Shown piece after piece: positions 55,489 to 64,000 of a stretch of 64,000 nt of DNA. Within the stretch, counting starts at the first letter, position 1. Every line of letters begins with the position of its first letter. Source of the stretch: Chloroflexota bacterium. GTDB taxonomy: Bacteria; Chloroflexota; Limnocylindria; P2-11E. The DNA is taken from positions 18,393-82,392 of the forward strand of contig VBFY01000060.1 in NCBI GenBank assembly GCA_005889405.1. The letters run 5' to 3'. The notes under the pieces are model-generated. The model was not told the DNA's origin, did no database searches, and saw only the letters and a program-made list of their open reading frames with translations. The position numbers and the translations under genes were made by a program.

Positions 55489-56233
55489 GCACCTCTCCCT
55501 GCGGGAATCGTGCCCGCAGCGCGGCGACGGCCGCGGAAAGGGCCGCGTCGCGCTCGGCCGTCCAGAACGTGACCAGGTAACTAGCCTTGCCACCCGTAAC
55601 GCTCCGCAGCTCCACACTGGGCGGAGGCTCCTTTGCGACCCCGGAGGTTTCCCGGAGCGCGGAACGGACGTCGTCGGCTGCGATGGGCTTGCTCGCATCA
55701 TCCACGACGAGCCAGAGGCTCGCGCGCCGGGTCGGAAAACGCGTGAGGTTCACGACGGAGCTCGTCATGAACGTGCCGTTCGGCACGATCACCTGCTGCG
55801 CGTCCACCGTCCGCAGCAGCGTCGTCCGGAACGTGATCTCCTCGACGACCCCGCTGTAGCCGCCGACCTCGATCGTGTCGCCGATCCGGAACGGCCGCTC
55901 CACCAGCACCCAGATGCCGGCCAGGAAGTTCTTGAGGATGTCCTGGAGCGACAGGCCCAGCACGATGCCGACGACGCTGAATGACCCGAGGATCCAGCCG
56001 AACGCGTCGCGCGTGTAGATGGCGAGGACGAGCAGCACTCCGATCGTGACGACCGCGACCTGCACGAGGTTGCCGAGCAGGATCGTGACGTTCGCCTGGG
56101 CCCGGCCACGGGTGAGCGCACGCATCGTCGTGCGCCGAACGACGCGCGCCAGAAGGAGCATGACGATGATGACGACGAGCGCCCAGAACGTGCGGGCGGC
56201 GTACTCGAAGACGACAGCCGGATCGATGGGCAC
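55478..56233 (-). CDS. Small-conductance mechanosensitive channel (MscS family)
   Basis: GLSLQDILKNFLAGIWVLVERPFRIGDTIEVGGYSGVVEEITFRTT..VIVPNGTFMTSSVVN; GTG start. Confidence 0.92.
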   Translation of the reverse strand: MPIDPAVVFEYAARTFWALVVIIVMLLLARVVRRTTMRALTRGRAQANVTILLGNLVQVAVVTIGVLLVLAIYTRDAFGWILGSFSVVGIVLGLSLQDILKNFLAGIWVLVERPFRIGDTIEVGGYSGVVEEITFRTTLLRTVDAQQVIVPNGTFMTSSVVNLTRFPTRRASLWLVVDDASKPIAADDVRSALRETSGVAKEPPPSVELRSVTGGKASYLVTFWTAERDAALSAAVAALRARFPQGEVHGG

Positions 56234-56459
56234 GCGCCGGAGAATACCCACGAATAGGCGAGCCGCAGAGCGTGGGGGTGCTGCGCTGCGGGTGACGGCT
56301 CGCGTAAGAGGCAGCGGGCGCATCGCGAACGAGAGTCGAGCCCGCGGCCCGACGCGAGGGCAGCAGATGCGGGCTAAGGCGGGCCCGTTTCGAGAGAGCG
56401 ATGCGCCCGCTGTCTCCCCCGAGCCGCGGCAGGACCAGCAGGGGCCCCGGACGCGCTGC

Positions 56460-56488
56460 TTGACAGGTGAACATCTGTTCGGTATGGT
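56460..56488 (+). promoter_or_regulatory. lexA promoter with embedded LexA box
   Basis: TTGACA-N17-TATGGT; GAACATCTGTTC at 56469-56480. Confidence 0.88.
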
Positions 56489-56494
56489 CCAAGC

Positions 56495-57103
56495 GTGACG
56501 AAGCAGGACCAGCAGCGCGCCGAGCGCATCTTGGCCTTCATCCGCGAGCGCATCGCGGAGCGGGGCTACCCGCCGACGGTGCGGGAGATCGCCGAGGCCG
56601 TCGGGCTCGCCTCGACGTCGGCGGTCCACCACCACCTCACCAAGCTCGAGAAGGAGGGCCGTCTCACCAAGGACGCCACGCGTTCGCGCGCCCTCTCGAT
56701 CCCCGGCTCCTTTGGCGGTCGCGTCGTCTCCGCGCCGATCATCGGCGAGATCGCCGCCGGTGAGCCCATCTATGCGATGGAAGACAAGACGGAGACGCTC
56801 TCCATCCCCGGCGAGCTCGCGGGTCGCGGTCGCGACACCTTCGTGCTACGCGTCCGTGGCAAGTCGATGATCGATGACCACATCGACGACGGCGACTACG
56901 TCGTCGTGCAACAGCAGAACACCGCCCGGGACGGCGACATCATCGTCGCGCTCCTCGAAGACAACCGCGCGACGCTGAAGCGCTTCTTCAAGGAGAAGGA
57001 TCGCGTACGACTGCAGCCCGCCAACGGCGCGATGCAGCCGATCTACACGCGCGACATCCAGATCCAAGGCAAAGTCATCGGGGTCATTCGCCGGCTGGCC
57101 TAA
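56495..57103 (+). CDS. lexA: SOS repressor LexA
   Basis: N-term wHTH RGYPPTVREIAEAVGLASTSAVHHHL; GEIAAGEPI cleavage site; RGKSM catalytic Ser; ATLKRF Lys. Confidence 0.97.
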   Translation: MTKQDQQRAERILAFIRERIAERGYPPTVREIAEAVGLASTSAVHHHLTKLEKEGRLTKDATRSRALSIPGSFGGRVVSAPIIGEIAAGEPIYAMEDKTETLSIPGELAGRGRDTFVLRVRGKSMIDDHIDDGDYVVVQQQNTARDGDIIVALLEDNRATLKRFFKEKDRVRLQPANGAMQPIYTRDIQIQGKVIGVIRRLA

Positions 57104-57112
57104 CCTCTGGCG

Positions 57113-58225
57113 ATGCCCGCACAGCCCGATGTTCCCGTCATCACGCTTCGCGAACTCAACCGCGCGCTGCTCGCGCGTCAGATGCTCCTCACTCGACAGC
57201 GCGTCGGCGTCGTCGATGCGATCGAGCGCCTCGCCTGTCTTCAGGGCCAGTGGGCGCCATCACCGTACGTCGCCCTCTGGACGCGGCTCGCGGGTTTCAG
57301 GCGCGACGACCTGACCGGACCGATCGACAAGGGCCTCGTGATCAAGGCGACGCTCATGCGCGCGACCCTGCACCTCGTCAGCGCGAAGGAGTACGGGGCG
57401 TATGCGCTTGCGACCCTCGATGGACGCTTCGCCGCGTGGCGGCCGCCGGGCGGACCGGATCTCGCGGCGCTCAAGGACATCCACGACAAGGTCTTCACGT
57501 TCGCGGCGAAGACGCCTCGCACGCGCGAAGAGATCCGTGAGTTCATCGCGCGAGACGCACCGAAGGACGAGCGCCTTCGCAACTGGTATCTCTTCGCGGC
57601 CGTCACAGCGAGTGGGCTCATCTGGGAGAAGAGCGGCGCGCACTGGGAATACCGGCAGCTGGCCCGATTCGTCGCGCCGCCGGCGAAGCTGCGCAGAGCC
57701 CCGAAGCCCGACGCGGCATTCGACCTCGTTGCGCGCCGCTACCTCGGGGCCTTCGGTCCGTCGACCGTCGGCGATCTCGCGAACTGGACCGGCTGCCGCG
57801 TGCCGCCGCTGCGTGAGGCGCTCACTCGGATCAAGGACATCCGGCGGTTCCGCGACGAGCGTGGACGCGACCTGTTCGACCTCGCGAAGGCGCCGCGTCC
57901 ACCGGCCGACACGGTCGCGCCCGCGCGTTTCCTGGCCCGCTTCGATGCGGCGATCCTCGGCCACGATGCGGCCGAGCGGACGCGGATCCTGCCGGCCGCG
58001 TACAAGAAGCAGGTGATCTTCTCGGCCGAGGTCTGGACGACGTTCCTCGTCGACGGCTTCGTCGCCGGTCGGTGGAAGATCGCGGCCACGCCACGGCAGG
58101 CGATGCTCGAGCTCTTGCCGTTCACGACGCTCGCGAAGCGCGACAAGGCGGCGCTGATCGACGAAGGCGAGCGGCTGGTGCGCTTCTATTACCCGCAAGC
58201 GAAAACGCATGGGGTGAAGGCGTGA
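57113..58225 (+). CDS. AlkZ/YcaQ-superfamily winged-helix DNA glycosylase-like protein, copy 1 (QGQ)
   Basis: LRELNRALLARQMLL..RLACLQGQWAPSPYVALWTRL; RATLHLVSAKEY. Confidence 0.82.
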   Translation: MPAQPDVPVITLRELNRALLARQMLLTRQRVGVVDAIERLACLQGQWAPSPYVALWTRLAGFRRDDLTGPIDKGLVIKATLMRATLHLVSAKEYGAYALATLDGRFAAWRPPGGPDLAALKDIHDKVFTFAAKTPRTREEIREFIARDAPKDERLRNWYLFAAVTASGLIWEKSGAHWEYRQLARFVAPPAKLRRAPKPDAAFDLVARRYLGAFGPSTVGDLANWTGCRVPPLREALTRIKDIRRFRDERGRDLFDLAKAPRPPADTVAPARFLARFDAAILGHDAAERTRILPAAYKKQVIFSAEVWTTFLVDGFVAGRWKIAATPRQAMLELLPFTTLAKRDKAALIDEGERLVRFYYPQAKTHGVKA

Positions 58226-59355
58226 GCCCGCGCCGGGCCGCCGATGCGCCGGAGCTCACGCTGCGCGAGCTCAACCGCGCGACATTGGCGCGCCAGATGC
58301 TCCTCGAGCGCGCGTCACTGTCGGTCGTGACCGCGATCGAGCGCCTCGCGGCTCTGCAAGCGCAGTGGGCGCCGTCCCCATATCTCGCGCTCTGGTCGCG
58401 CCTGAGGAACTTCGAGCGCGAGAGCCTGTGGAGCGCGATCGAGAAGACGCACACCGTCATACGCGCCCGGCTGATGCGCGGCACGCTTCACCTGGTGAGC
58501 GCGCGCGACTTCTTCGCGTACGCGGTCGCGACCCAGGATCTGCAGCGCGGCGCGTGGAACCGACTTCAGGTCGGCCAGGGCGTCGATCCCAAGGCGGTCG
58601 CGAAGCTTGCGGTCGCGTTCGCGCGAGAACCACGTCTGAAAGAGCAGGTCGTCGCGCACCTGACCGAGCGCCTCGGCTCGTTCGGCGGTCCGTACAAATG
58701 GCTCATCTGGCGGTTCGTGAGTGCGCATGCGGATCTCGTGTCCGCTCCGCCGGGCGGCCACTGGGCGCACGGCGGCACGAACGCACCGTATGTCGCGGCA
58801 CGCCACTGGATCGGCGGTGGCTCGCGCCCGTCAGAGCAGGTCGCGCTGCGGCTCCTCATCCGCCGGTATCTCGCGGCGTTCGGGCCCGCGAGCCTCGCGG
58901 ATATCGCACAGTTCGCGGGACAGGTCCCTCCACGCATCCGACCCGTCCTCGAGAAGCTCGCGCCGTCACTGAAGCGTTTCTCCGACGAGCGGGGTCACGT
59001 CCTCTTCGACTTGCCGCACGCGCCGCGACCGACCGCGGACACGACTGCGCCGGTGCGCTTTCTTCCTCGATATGACGAGCTGCTCATCGGCTACGAGCAT
59101 CGCGACCGCGTCATCGCCGCGAGACATCGTTCCGCCGTCTATTCGAAGAACGCGATCATCGAAGCGGTCTTCCTCGTGGACGGCTGGGCCGCCGGCACCT
59201 GGGCGCTCACGACGACGAAGTCCGACTCGGTCGTGCGCATCCGTCCCTTCGGGAAGCTCGGTCGTGCGGAACGCGCCGCGGCCGTGGAAGAAGGCGAGGC
59301 GCTGGCGCGCTTCATGGCGCCCGAGGCGAAGACGCATGGGGCGCGCGTCGGATGA
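58222..59355 (+). CDS. AlkZ/YcaQ-superfamily winged-helix DNA glycosylase-like protein, copy 2 (QAQ)
   Basis: LRELNRATLARQMLL..RLAALQAQWAPSPYLALWSRL; GTG start, GTGA overlap. Confidence 0.82.
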   Translation: MSPRRAADAPELTLRELNRATLARQMLLERASLSVVTAIERLAALQAQWAPSPYLALWSRLRNFERESLWSAIEKTHTVIRARLMRGTLHLVSARDFFAYAVATQDLQRGAWNRLQVGQGVDPKAVAKLAVAFAREPRLKEQVVAHLTERLGSFGGPYKWLIWRFVSAHADLVSAPPGGHWAHGGTNAPYVAARHWIGGGSRPSEQVALRLLIRRYLAAFGPASLADIAQFAGQVPPRIRPVLEKLAPSLKRFSDERGHVLFDLPHAPRPTADTTAPVRFLPRYDELLIGYEHRDRVIAARHRSAVYSKNAIIEAVFLVDGWAAGTWALTTTKSDSVVRIRPFGKLGRAERAAAVEEGEALARFMAPEAKTHGARVG

Positions 59356-60581
59356 GCGTCATCGTGCCCGAGCGCCGCGCGATCCTGCACTGCGACCTCG
59401 ACGCCTTCTACGCGTCGGTCGAGCAGCGCGATCATCCCGAATACCGCGGCAAGCCCGTGATAGTCGGCGGCGGACCGAACGACCGCGGCGTCGTCGCCGC
59501 GGCTTCCTACGAGGCACGCGTCTTCGGCGTCCACTCGGCGATGCCCCTCCAGACCGCGGGCCGGCTGTGCCCCGACGGTATCTTCGTTCCGGGTGACGGG
59601 CAGAAGTACGAGGAAGCGTCCGACGCCGTCATGGCGCTCTTTGCCGAGCGGACCCCGCTGGTGGAGCCGATCTCGCTCGATGAAGCGTTCCTAGACGTAA
59701 CGGCGACCGAGCATCTGTTCGGCGGAGCGGAGAACATCGCGAGGGAGCTGAAACGCGATGTACGCGAGCAGCTCGGTCTCGTGCTGTCCGTCGGGGTTGC
59801 CACGAACAAGCTCTGCGCGAAGATCGGGTCGGACCTGCGCAAGCCGGACGGGCTGGTCATCGTCCCCGCGGGCGGCGAGGAGGCGTTCCTCGCGCCACTC
59901 GAGCTCGGCCGGCTGTGGGGCGTCGGACCGAAGACGCGCGAGGTCCTCGAGGGCTGGGGACTCCGTACGATCGCCGAGCTCGCCGCGATGGACGTGAGCG
60001 TGCTCGAGACACGGCTCGGCGAGCACGGGCGTCACATCTGGGAGCGCGCGCATGGCATCGACGAAGGCGTGGTCGTGGGCGACGGCAGGACCCCGAAATC
60101 GGTCGGGCACTCGCACACGTTCGATCGCAACACGCTCGACCCCGCGACGATCGAATCCATGCTCCTGGCCCTCTCCGAGGGCGTCGGACGCAGGCTCCGC
60201 GGTCAACAGCTCCGCGGTCGCACCATCACACTGCATCTGCGCGTCGCGCCCTTCGAGACGCGCACGCGGCAGCGCACGCTCGCCGAGCCGACGGACGACG
60301 ATCTGAGGATCTTCAGCACCGCGCGTCAGTTGCTGCGCGACGCGCTGGCGGAAGACCGTCGCAGTGGTCGGACCAGTCCGGTGCGGCTGGTCGGGGTCAC
60401 CGCTTCCGGGATCGAGATCGGACGGCAGATGGGGCTCTTCGATCACGTGCGCACGACGCGACTCAACGCCGCGCTTGATGCCGTGCGTGAGAAGTTCGGC
60501 GACACGGCGCTCGACCGCGCGAGCGCGCGTCTGCGGGAACGGCGTCGTTTCTCGGATCGCAGGACGAAGAAATCGACATGA
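59352..60581 (+). CDS. dinB: DNA polymerase IV (Y family)
   Basis: ILHCDLDAFYASVEQRDHPEYRGKPVIVGG; PISLDEAFLDVT; QMGLF clamp-binding-like motif. Confidence 0.95.
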   Translation: MSVIVPERRAILHCDLDAFYASVEQRDHPEYRGKPVIVGGGPNDRGVVAAASYEARVFGVHSAMPLQTAGRLCPDGIFVPGDGQKYEEASDAVMALFAERTPLVEPISLDEAFLDVTATEHLFGGAENIARELKRDVREQLGLVLSVGVATNKLCAKIGSDLRKPDGLVIVPAGGEEAFLAPLELGRLWGVGPKTREVLEGWGLRTIAELAAMDVSVLETRLGEHGRHIWERAHGIDEGVVVGDGRTPKSVGHSHTFDRNTLDPATIESMLLALSEGVGRRLRGQQLRGRTITLHLRVAPFETRTRQRTLAEPTDDDLRIFSTARQLLRDALAEDRRSGRTSPVRLVGVTASGIEIGRQMGLFDHVRTTRLNAALDAVREKFGDTALDRASARLRERRRFSDRRTKKST

Positions 60582-60606
60582 AACGAGTAACGCCACTCGC
60601 CTCAAG

Positions 60607-60672
60607 TGTGGATACGTTGTGGGAAACGTGGTCAGATCGTGTGGATGAACCTGTGGACAAGAAGGTGGACGA
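60607..60672. promoter_or_regulatory. Phased array of DnaA-box-like sequences
   Basis: TGTGGATAC (60607), TGTGGGAAA (60618), TGTGGATGA (60640), TGTGGACAA (60652), GGTGGACGA (60664). Confidence 0.5.
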
Positions 60673-60712
60673 AAGCCCTTGTTGCTTCGTTAGAGGGTGC
60701 GGATGATGCGCC

Positions 60713-60988
60713 ATGTCGCATCTGGGAGGGGACGGAGTGCCAGAGGAGCGGGTCGCCCAGGTGGCGATCGATTTCATCGCTTTCTGCTTCGAGCGAAAGG
60801 GCGCGGAATGGCCCGTCTTGTACGACGAGATGTGCTACGTCGCCGGCAAGCGGCTCTATCGAGGGCTTGGATACGAAGAACTGAAAGAAGCGGGTCTCGA
60901 CTTCACGCTCGCGGGGCTCGCAAGGACCAGCCGATTGACGAATGAGGTGACAAAGCGTCTTCGGCAGGCGGCGCTGGCGACGACCTAG
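60713..60988 (+). CDS. Hypothetical protein (91 aa)
   Basis: ORF followed after 23 nt by a strong intrinsic terminator. Confidence 0.65.
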   Translation: MSHLGGDGVPEERVAQVAIDFIAFCFERKGAEWPVLYDEMCYVAGKRLYRGLGYEELKEAGLDFTLAGLARTSRLTNEVTKRLRQAALATT

Positions 60989-61011
60989 CGACTGACATCG
61001 GCCACACCGGC

Positions 61012-61054
61012 AGAGGCGGCGAGTGAAAGGAAGCGCACTCGCCGCCTCTTTTTC
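61012..61054 (+). terminator. Rho-independent terminator
   Basis: AGAGGCGGCGAGTG-aaaggaagcg-CACTCGCCGCCTCT followed by TTTT. Confidence 0.92.
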
Positions 61055-61109
61055 GTCTCTGTCAGAATGGTGAGGCGCGAGGGGAGCACAGAACGCTTTC
61101 GCAGCGCAT

Positions 61110-61186
61110 GGTCCCGTGGTGCAGCGGCCTAGCATACGTCCCTGTCAAGGACGAGATCGCCGGTTCGAATCCGGTCGGGACCGCCA
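61110..61186 (+). tRNA. tRNA-Asp (anticodon GTC), CCA encoded
   Basis: GGTCCCG acceptor pairs CGGGACC; anticodon loop CTGTCAA; GGTTCGAATCC T-arm. Confidence 0.95.
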
Positions 61187-61207
61187 GATCGCGTCGCGGC
61201 TTTGAGG

Positions 61208-61609
61208 TCATTGGTACCGCACCCCTTTGAAGTCGATCCATCCTCCCTCATGGGCCGGCGCGGGATCGTGATGCGTGAAATGGATCAGCCCGCCCTCGTC
61301 GTTCCACACGTACTCGCCGTGCACGATCACGTTGTCACCCGGCATTACCGGAGCCCGCTGTCCGATGGTCACGTTGTTGTCGACGAGCACCGTCTGCGTC
61401 GAACCGGCAAGGCGAATGATGAAACGCTGATGCGCGCCGGACGGGCCGCTGTCGTCCGCGAGAACCCTCGTCACCACGCCGTCAGCGGTGACCTCGACGG
61501 TCGAGCGTTTTTCGGCGTAGTCGCGCTCGACCGCCGCGTTGTCGGCTGTCGCTGGCGCGCACGCCGGGCCGAGCAGCAGGAGAAACACCATGCCGAAACG
61601 GCGATCCAC
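61208..61609 (-). CDS. DUF3465-like secreted protein
   Basis: VTRVLADDSGPSGAHQRFIIRLAG..GDNVIVHGEYVWNDEGGLIHFTHHDP..HEGGWI. Confidence 0.8.
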   Translation of the reverse strand: MDRRFGMVFLLLLGPACAPATADNAAVERDYAEKRSTVEVTADGVVTRVLADDSGPSGAHQRFIIRLAGSTQTVLVDNNVTIGQRAPVMPGDNVIVHGEYVWNDEGGLIHFTHHDPAPAHEGGWIDFKGVRYQ

Positions 61610-61668
61610 TGACCGTAACGGAGAATGACGCCCTCTCTCCGGATGCCCTCGCCGCCTAACATCGATCC

Positions 61669-61998
61669 ATGACCGGTCTCGAAGTCGCTCGGGGTTTCAT
61701 CAACGCGGTGCGTGAGCGTGACGCGGATGCCGCGGCCGAGCTCTGCACAGAGGCGGTCGAGGTCCTTCTGCCGGGTGCGGAAGCGCCGCTCCGCGGCAAG
61801 GAAGGCGTCCGCCAGATGATCCGCATGGCTCCGCAGTTCCTCCAGAGCATGCGCGACGAGGAAGAGCGCGATGGCGAGGTGCGGATCACCACGCTGACCC
61901 GCGCCCCCGGCGTGTTCGCGAACTACACGACGTGGCTCTTCAAGATCGACGGCGGCAAGGTCGACCGTCTCTCCTTCGAGCTGCGCGGCGCGAACTGA
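61669..61998 (+). CDS. SnoaL/NTF2-like protein
   Basis: LEVARGFINAVRERDADAAAELCTEAVEVLLPGAEAPLRGKEGVRQM. Confidence 0.8.
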   Translation: MTGLEVARGFINAVRERDADAAAELCTEAVEVLLPGAEAPLRGKEGVRQMIRMAPQFLQSMRDEEERDGEVRITTLTRAPGVFANYTTWLFKIDGGKVDRLSFELRGAN

Positions 61999-62008
61999 CG
62001 CGCGGAGG

Positions 62009-64000
62009 CTAGCGGCTCTCGGTCAACACCTCCCATGCCTGGAACGCGATGGTGCCGGCGGTGCCGTTGTGGATGACGAGCGCATACGCGCCCGCGCCAT
62101 CGGGCAAGGCCTGTAGATCCAGAACGCCGCCGTCATCGACGGTGGCCGTTGCGAGGGTCTTGCCGCTCGCGTCCTTGATGCTGACCGTCGTTCCGGCGAC
62201 CGTCTCGACGACGACGTCGATCAACTCGGTCGCGGGATCCACGACGAGCTCGTTGACGGAGTCGAGTCCGGCGAGCGCCGTGCTCACGACGAGACCGGCG
62301 GTCTCCTGGACGAAGTGCCCCGCCGGTGTGCCGATGTCGCCGCCGTAGATCTGGAAGCCGTCGACGTACACCATGTCGCGCTGGTTGTCTGTGGAATCGT
62401 TCGTCACGACCACGCTATGCATGCCGGACGAGACGTTACGATGGATGGCGACGCTGTAGGTCAGTCCCTTTCGCCCGCTCTGGTCGGGCGGCCCGGAAGC
62501 CGTCGAGGCAGCGTACTCGTTGATCTCCTGCTTGACGCCGTCGACGCTGAAGCCGAGGACACCGCCGCGCGGCCCCTTCGCGACGACGATGTCGATGCCG
62601 GTACCGGTGAACTGGAGCTTCAGAGAGTCGCTCGTCTTGCTGGTGCCGACGTCGCGGCAGAGCGTGCCGCTCGTGGCCTTCGCGTCGTTCAGCACGTGCC
62701 AGCCGCCAGCGCTTTGGATGTTCGGATCGGTGCAGTCGACCGCGACCGGCGCGGGCGCGGGCTGCATGGCAAGAGTCGCATCGAACGGCGGGGACGCGTC
62801 GACCGTCCGCATCGGAATGAGGATCGTTCCGTCGAGCGCCTCGGCGGGTCCCGCCAGGGAGAACGCCGAGGCGCCGGTGAGGCCGGAGCCGACAGCGAGC
62901 CCGAAGGCGCTGAGCGGCCCGCGAAGGGTGAGCGCACCGCTATCGAGCGTTCCGATGCCGGAGAAGCTGGCGTCGGTGTTGTACACGGCGCCGAGCGACG
63001 AGCTTCCGTTCGACATCGAATCGTTCGCTCCGAGCTTTCCGCCGAAGAAACGGACGGTCCCGTCGGAGTTGTACTCCATCGAGAGGTGGAACACATCCTC
63101 AGCCGTCGAGAACCGGAAGACGTACTGGAGACGATCGGCGGGCGGTGTCGACTGCAATACCGCGTTGTATGCCGCGAGATCGCGCGCCATGCCCGCGCGG
63201 GTCGCATCGGCGAGGGGGATCCGCGCGACAAGGTCGCTCCCACTCACGAAGACCGACGCTCCGAGAAGGTCAAGGGATCGCAGGTTCGGCGAACCATTCA
63301 CATTCGGCCACGTCGCGTCACCCGATGCGTCGCTGCGGCCGTTCTGCGGGATCGAGATCGAGACCTGTGATGTGCCCGTCCCCGTCGGCGCGAGCAGCGA
63401 CGGTCCGGCGACCTCCTTCGCGAACTGCGTGAAGGGGCCCTTCTTCGATGGGTTGGTGCGAGGCTCGGCCGCGAGACCGTTGTTGTTGTCCATGAATACG
63501 ACGCCGATGCGGCCGGTCTGGTCGAATCCGAGATCGAGCATGTCGAGGAGCGATCGGTCTCCACTGCAGGTCGTTCCTGACGTGCAGACCTGTCCACGGT
63601 GATCGATGCGGTGGTTCACCTTGCCCGCCAGGATCGTGGTGGGTCCGCCGCGTGCGATCGAAAGCGCATCGGTGAGGACCGAGACGTACGTGTTCCAGTG
63701 CGCTGCGTCGGCGCAGTTGTCGGAAAGACCGGTGCAGTCCTCGCTGCCCATGTACGCGATGGCGATACGGCCGGTGTCACCGCCGGTCACCGCGGGGAAC
63801 ACCGCGCTCGTGACCTGCGATGGGGTGACGCGGACCTTCGGCGTCCAGTAGGTCGCGGGTCGTCCTGCCGGGGTCGCATGCGGGTTGTTGCGCGCATCGT
63901 CGATGGGCGAGACCGACAGATACACGATGCCGTTCGTGACCCAGACGGCGTACGCGTTCCCGCGCGCGTCGAGGTTGAGCCACGGGAAGATCGCGGGCTG
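62009..64000 (-). CDS. Large secreted protein with sialidase/BNR-like region, 5' end beyond window
   Basis: Frame open to base 64000 (reverse: QPAIFPWLNLDARGNAYAVWVTNGIVYLSVSP..); RIAIAYMGSEDC, RIGVVFMDNNNG. Confidence 0.7.
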   Translation of the reverse strand, partial: QPAIFPWLNLDARGNAYAVWVTNGIVYLSVSPIDDARNNPHATPAGRPATYWTPKVRVTPSQVTSAVFPAVTGGDTGRIAIAYMGSEDCTGLSDNCADAAHWNTYVSVLTDALSIARGGPTTILAGKVNHRIDHRGQVCTSGTTCSGDRSLLDMLDLGFDQTGRIGVVFMDNNNGLAAEPRTNPSKKGPFTQFAKEVAGPSLLAPTGTGTSQVSISIPQNGRSDASGDATWPNVNGSPNLRSLDLLGASVFVSGSDLVARIPLADATRAGMARDLAAYNAVLQSTPPADRLQYVFRFSTAEDVFHLSMEYNSDGTVRFFGGKLGANDSMSNGSSSLGAVYNTDASFSGIGTLDSGALTLRGPLSAFGLAVGSGLTGASAFSLAGPAEALDGTILIPMRTVDASPPFDATLAMQPAPAPVAVDCTDPNIQSAGGWHVLNDAKATSGTLCRDVGTSKTSDSLKLQFTGTGIDIVVAKGPRGGVLGFSVDGVKQEINEYAASTASGPPDQSGRKGLTYSVAIHRNVSSGMHSVVVTNDSTDNQRDMVYVDGFQIYGGDIGTPAGHFVQETAGLVVSTALAGLDSVNELVVDPATELIDVVVETVAGTTVSIKDASGKTLATATVDDGGVLDLQALPDGAGAYALVIHNGTAGTIAFQAWEVLTESR

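Noticed and set aside
60607-60672. Calling this oriC
   Set aside because: No dnaA, dnaN or AT-rich unwinding element in the window; only a DnaA-box-like cluster can be supported.
61110-61186. tRNA-Asp as an integration site of a mobile element
   Set aside because: No integrase or direct repeat of the tRNA 3' end seen in the flanking sequence.

Overview
High-GC bacterial chromosomal segment, about 50 genes, no transposase, phage or CRISPR signal. It falls into three zones. (1) About 1-42 kb is an envelope/exopolysaccharide zone: a two-component system, GH39-like secreted proteins, an 11-gene minus-strand operon (Wzz-like, degenerate CpsD-like ATPase, 50-aa membrane protein, O-antigen-ligase-like, flippase-GT4 fusion, SGNH-like, LbH acyltransferase, ACP, AsnB, AMP-ligase, NadE-like), plus-strand acyltransferases and glycosyltransferases, then two giant secreted repeat proteins (about 3,294 and 2,265 aa) carrying N,N-dimethylformamidase-like domains. 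(2) About 42-46 kb is a sensory patch: Gfo/Idh oxidoreductase, a GGDEF protein with a destroyed active site, and an output-less dCache sensor coupled to a periplasmic binding protein. (3) About 46-61 kb is a replication/repair zone: purA, two complete tandem dnaB genes, rplI, and lexA-AlkZ-like-AlkZ-like-dinB. The strongest hunt results are: two LexA boxes (GAAC-N4-GTTC), one in the lexA promoter and one in the tandem-dnaB promoter, placed almost identically between -35 and -10; a lexA/AlkZ/AlkZ/DinB repair operon; a shared TTGAGA-N5-TTGAGA (11-bp direct repeat) operator/promoter at three loci including the EPS operon; and a 28-copy IPT/TIG array with a CxxC pair in every unit. All calls come from reading the sequence and supplied ORFs; no database search was run.
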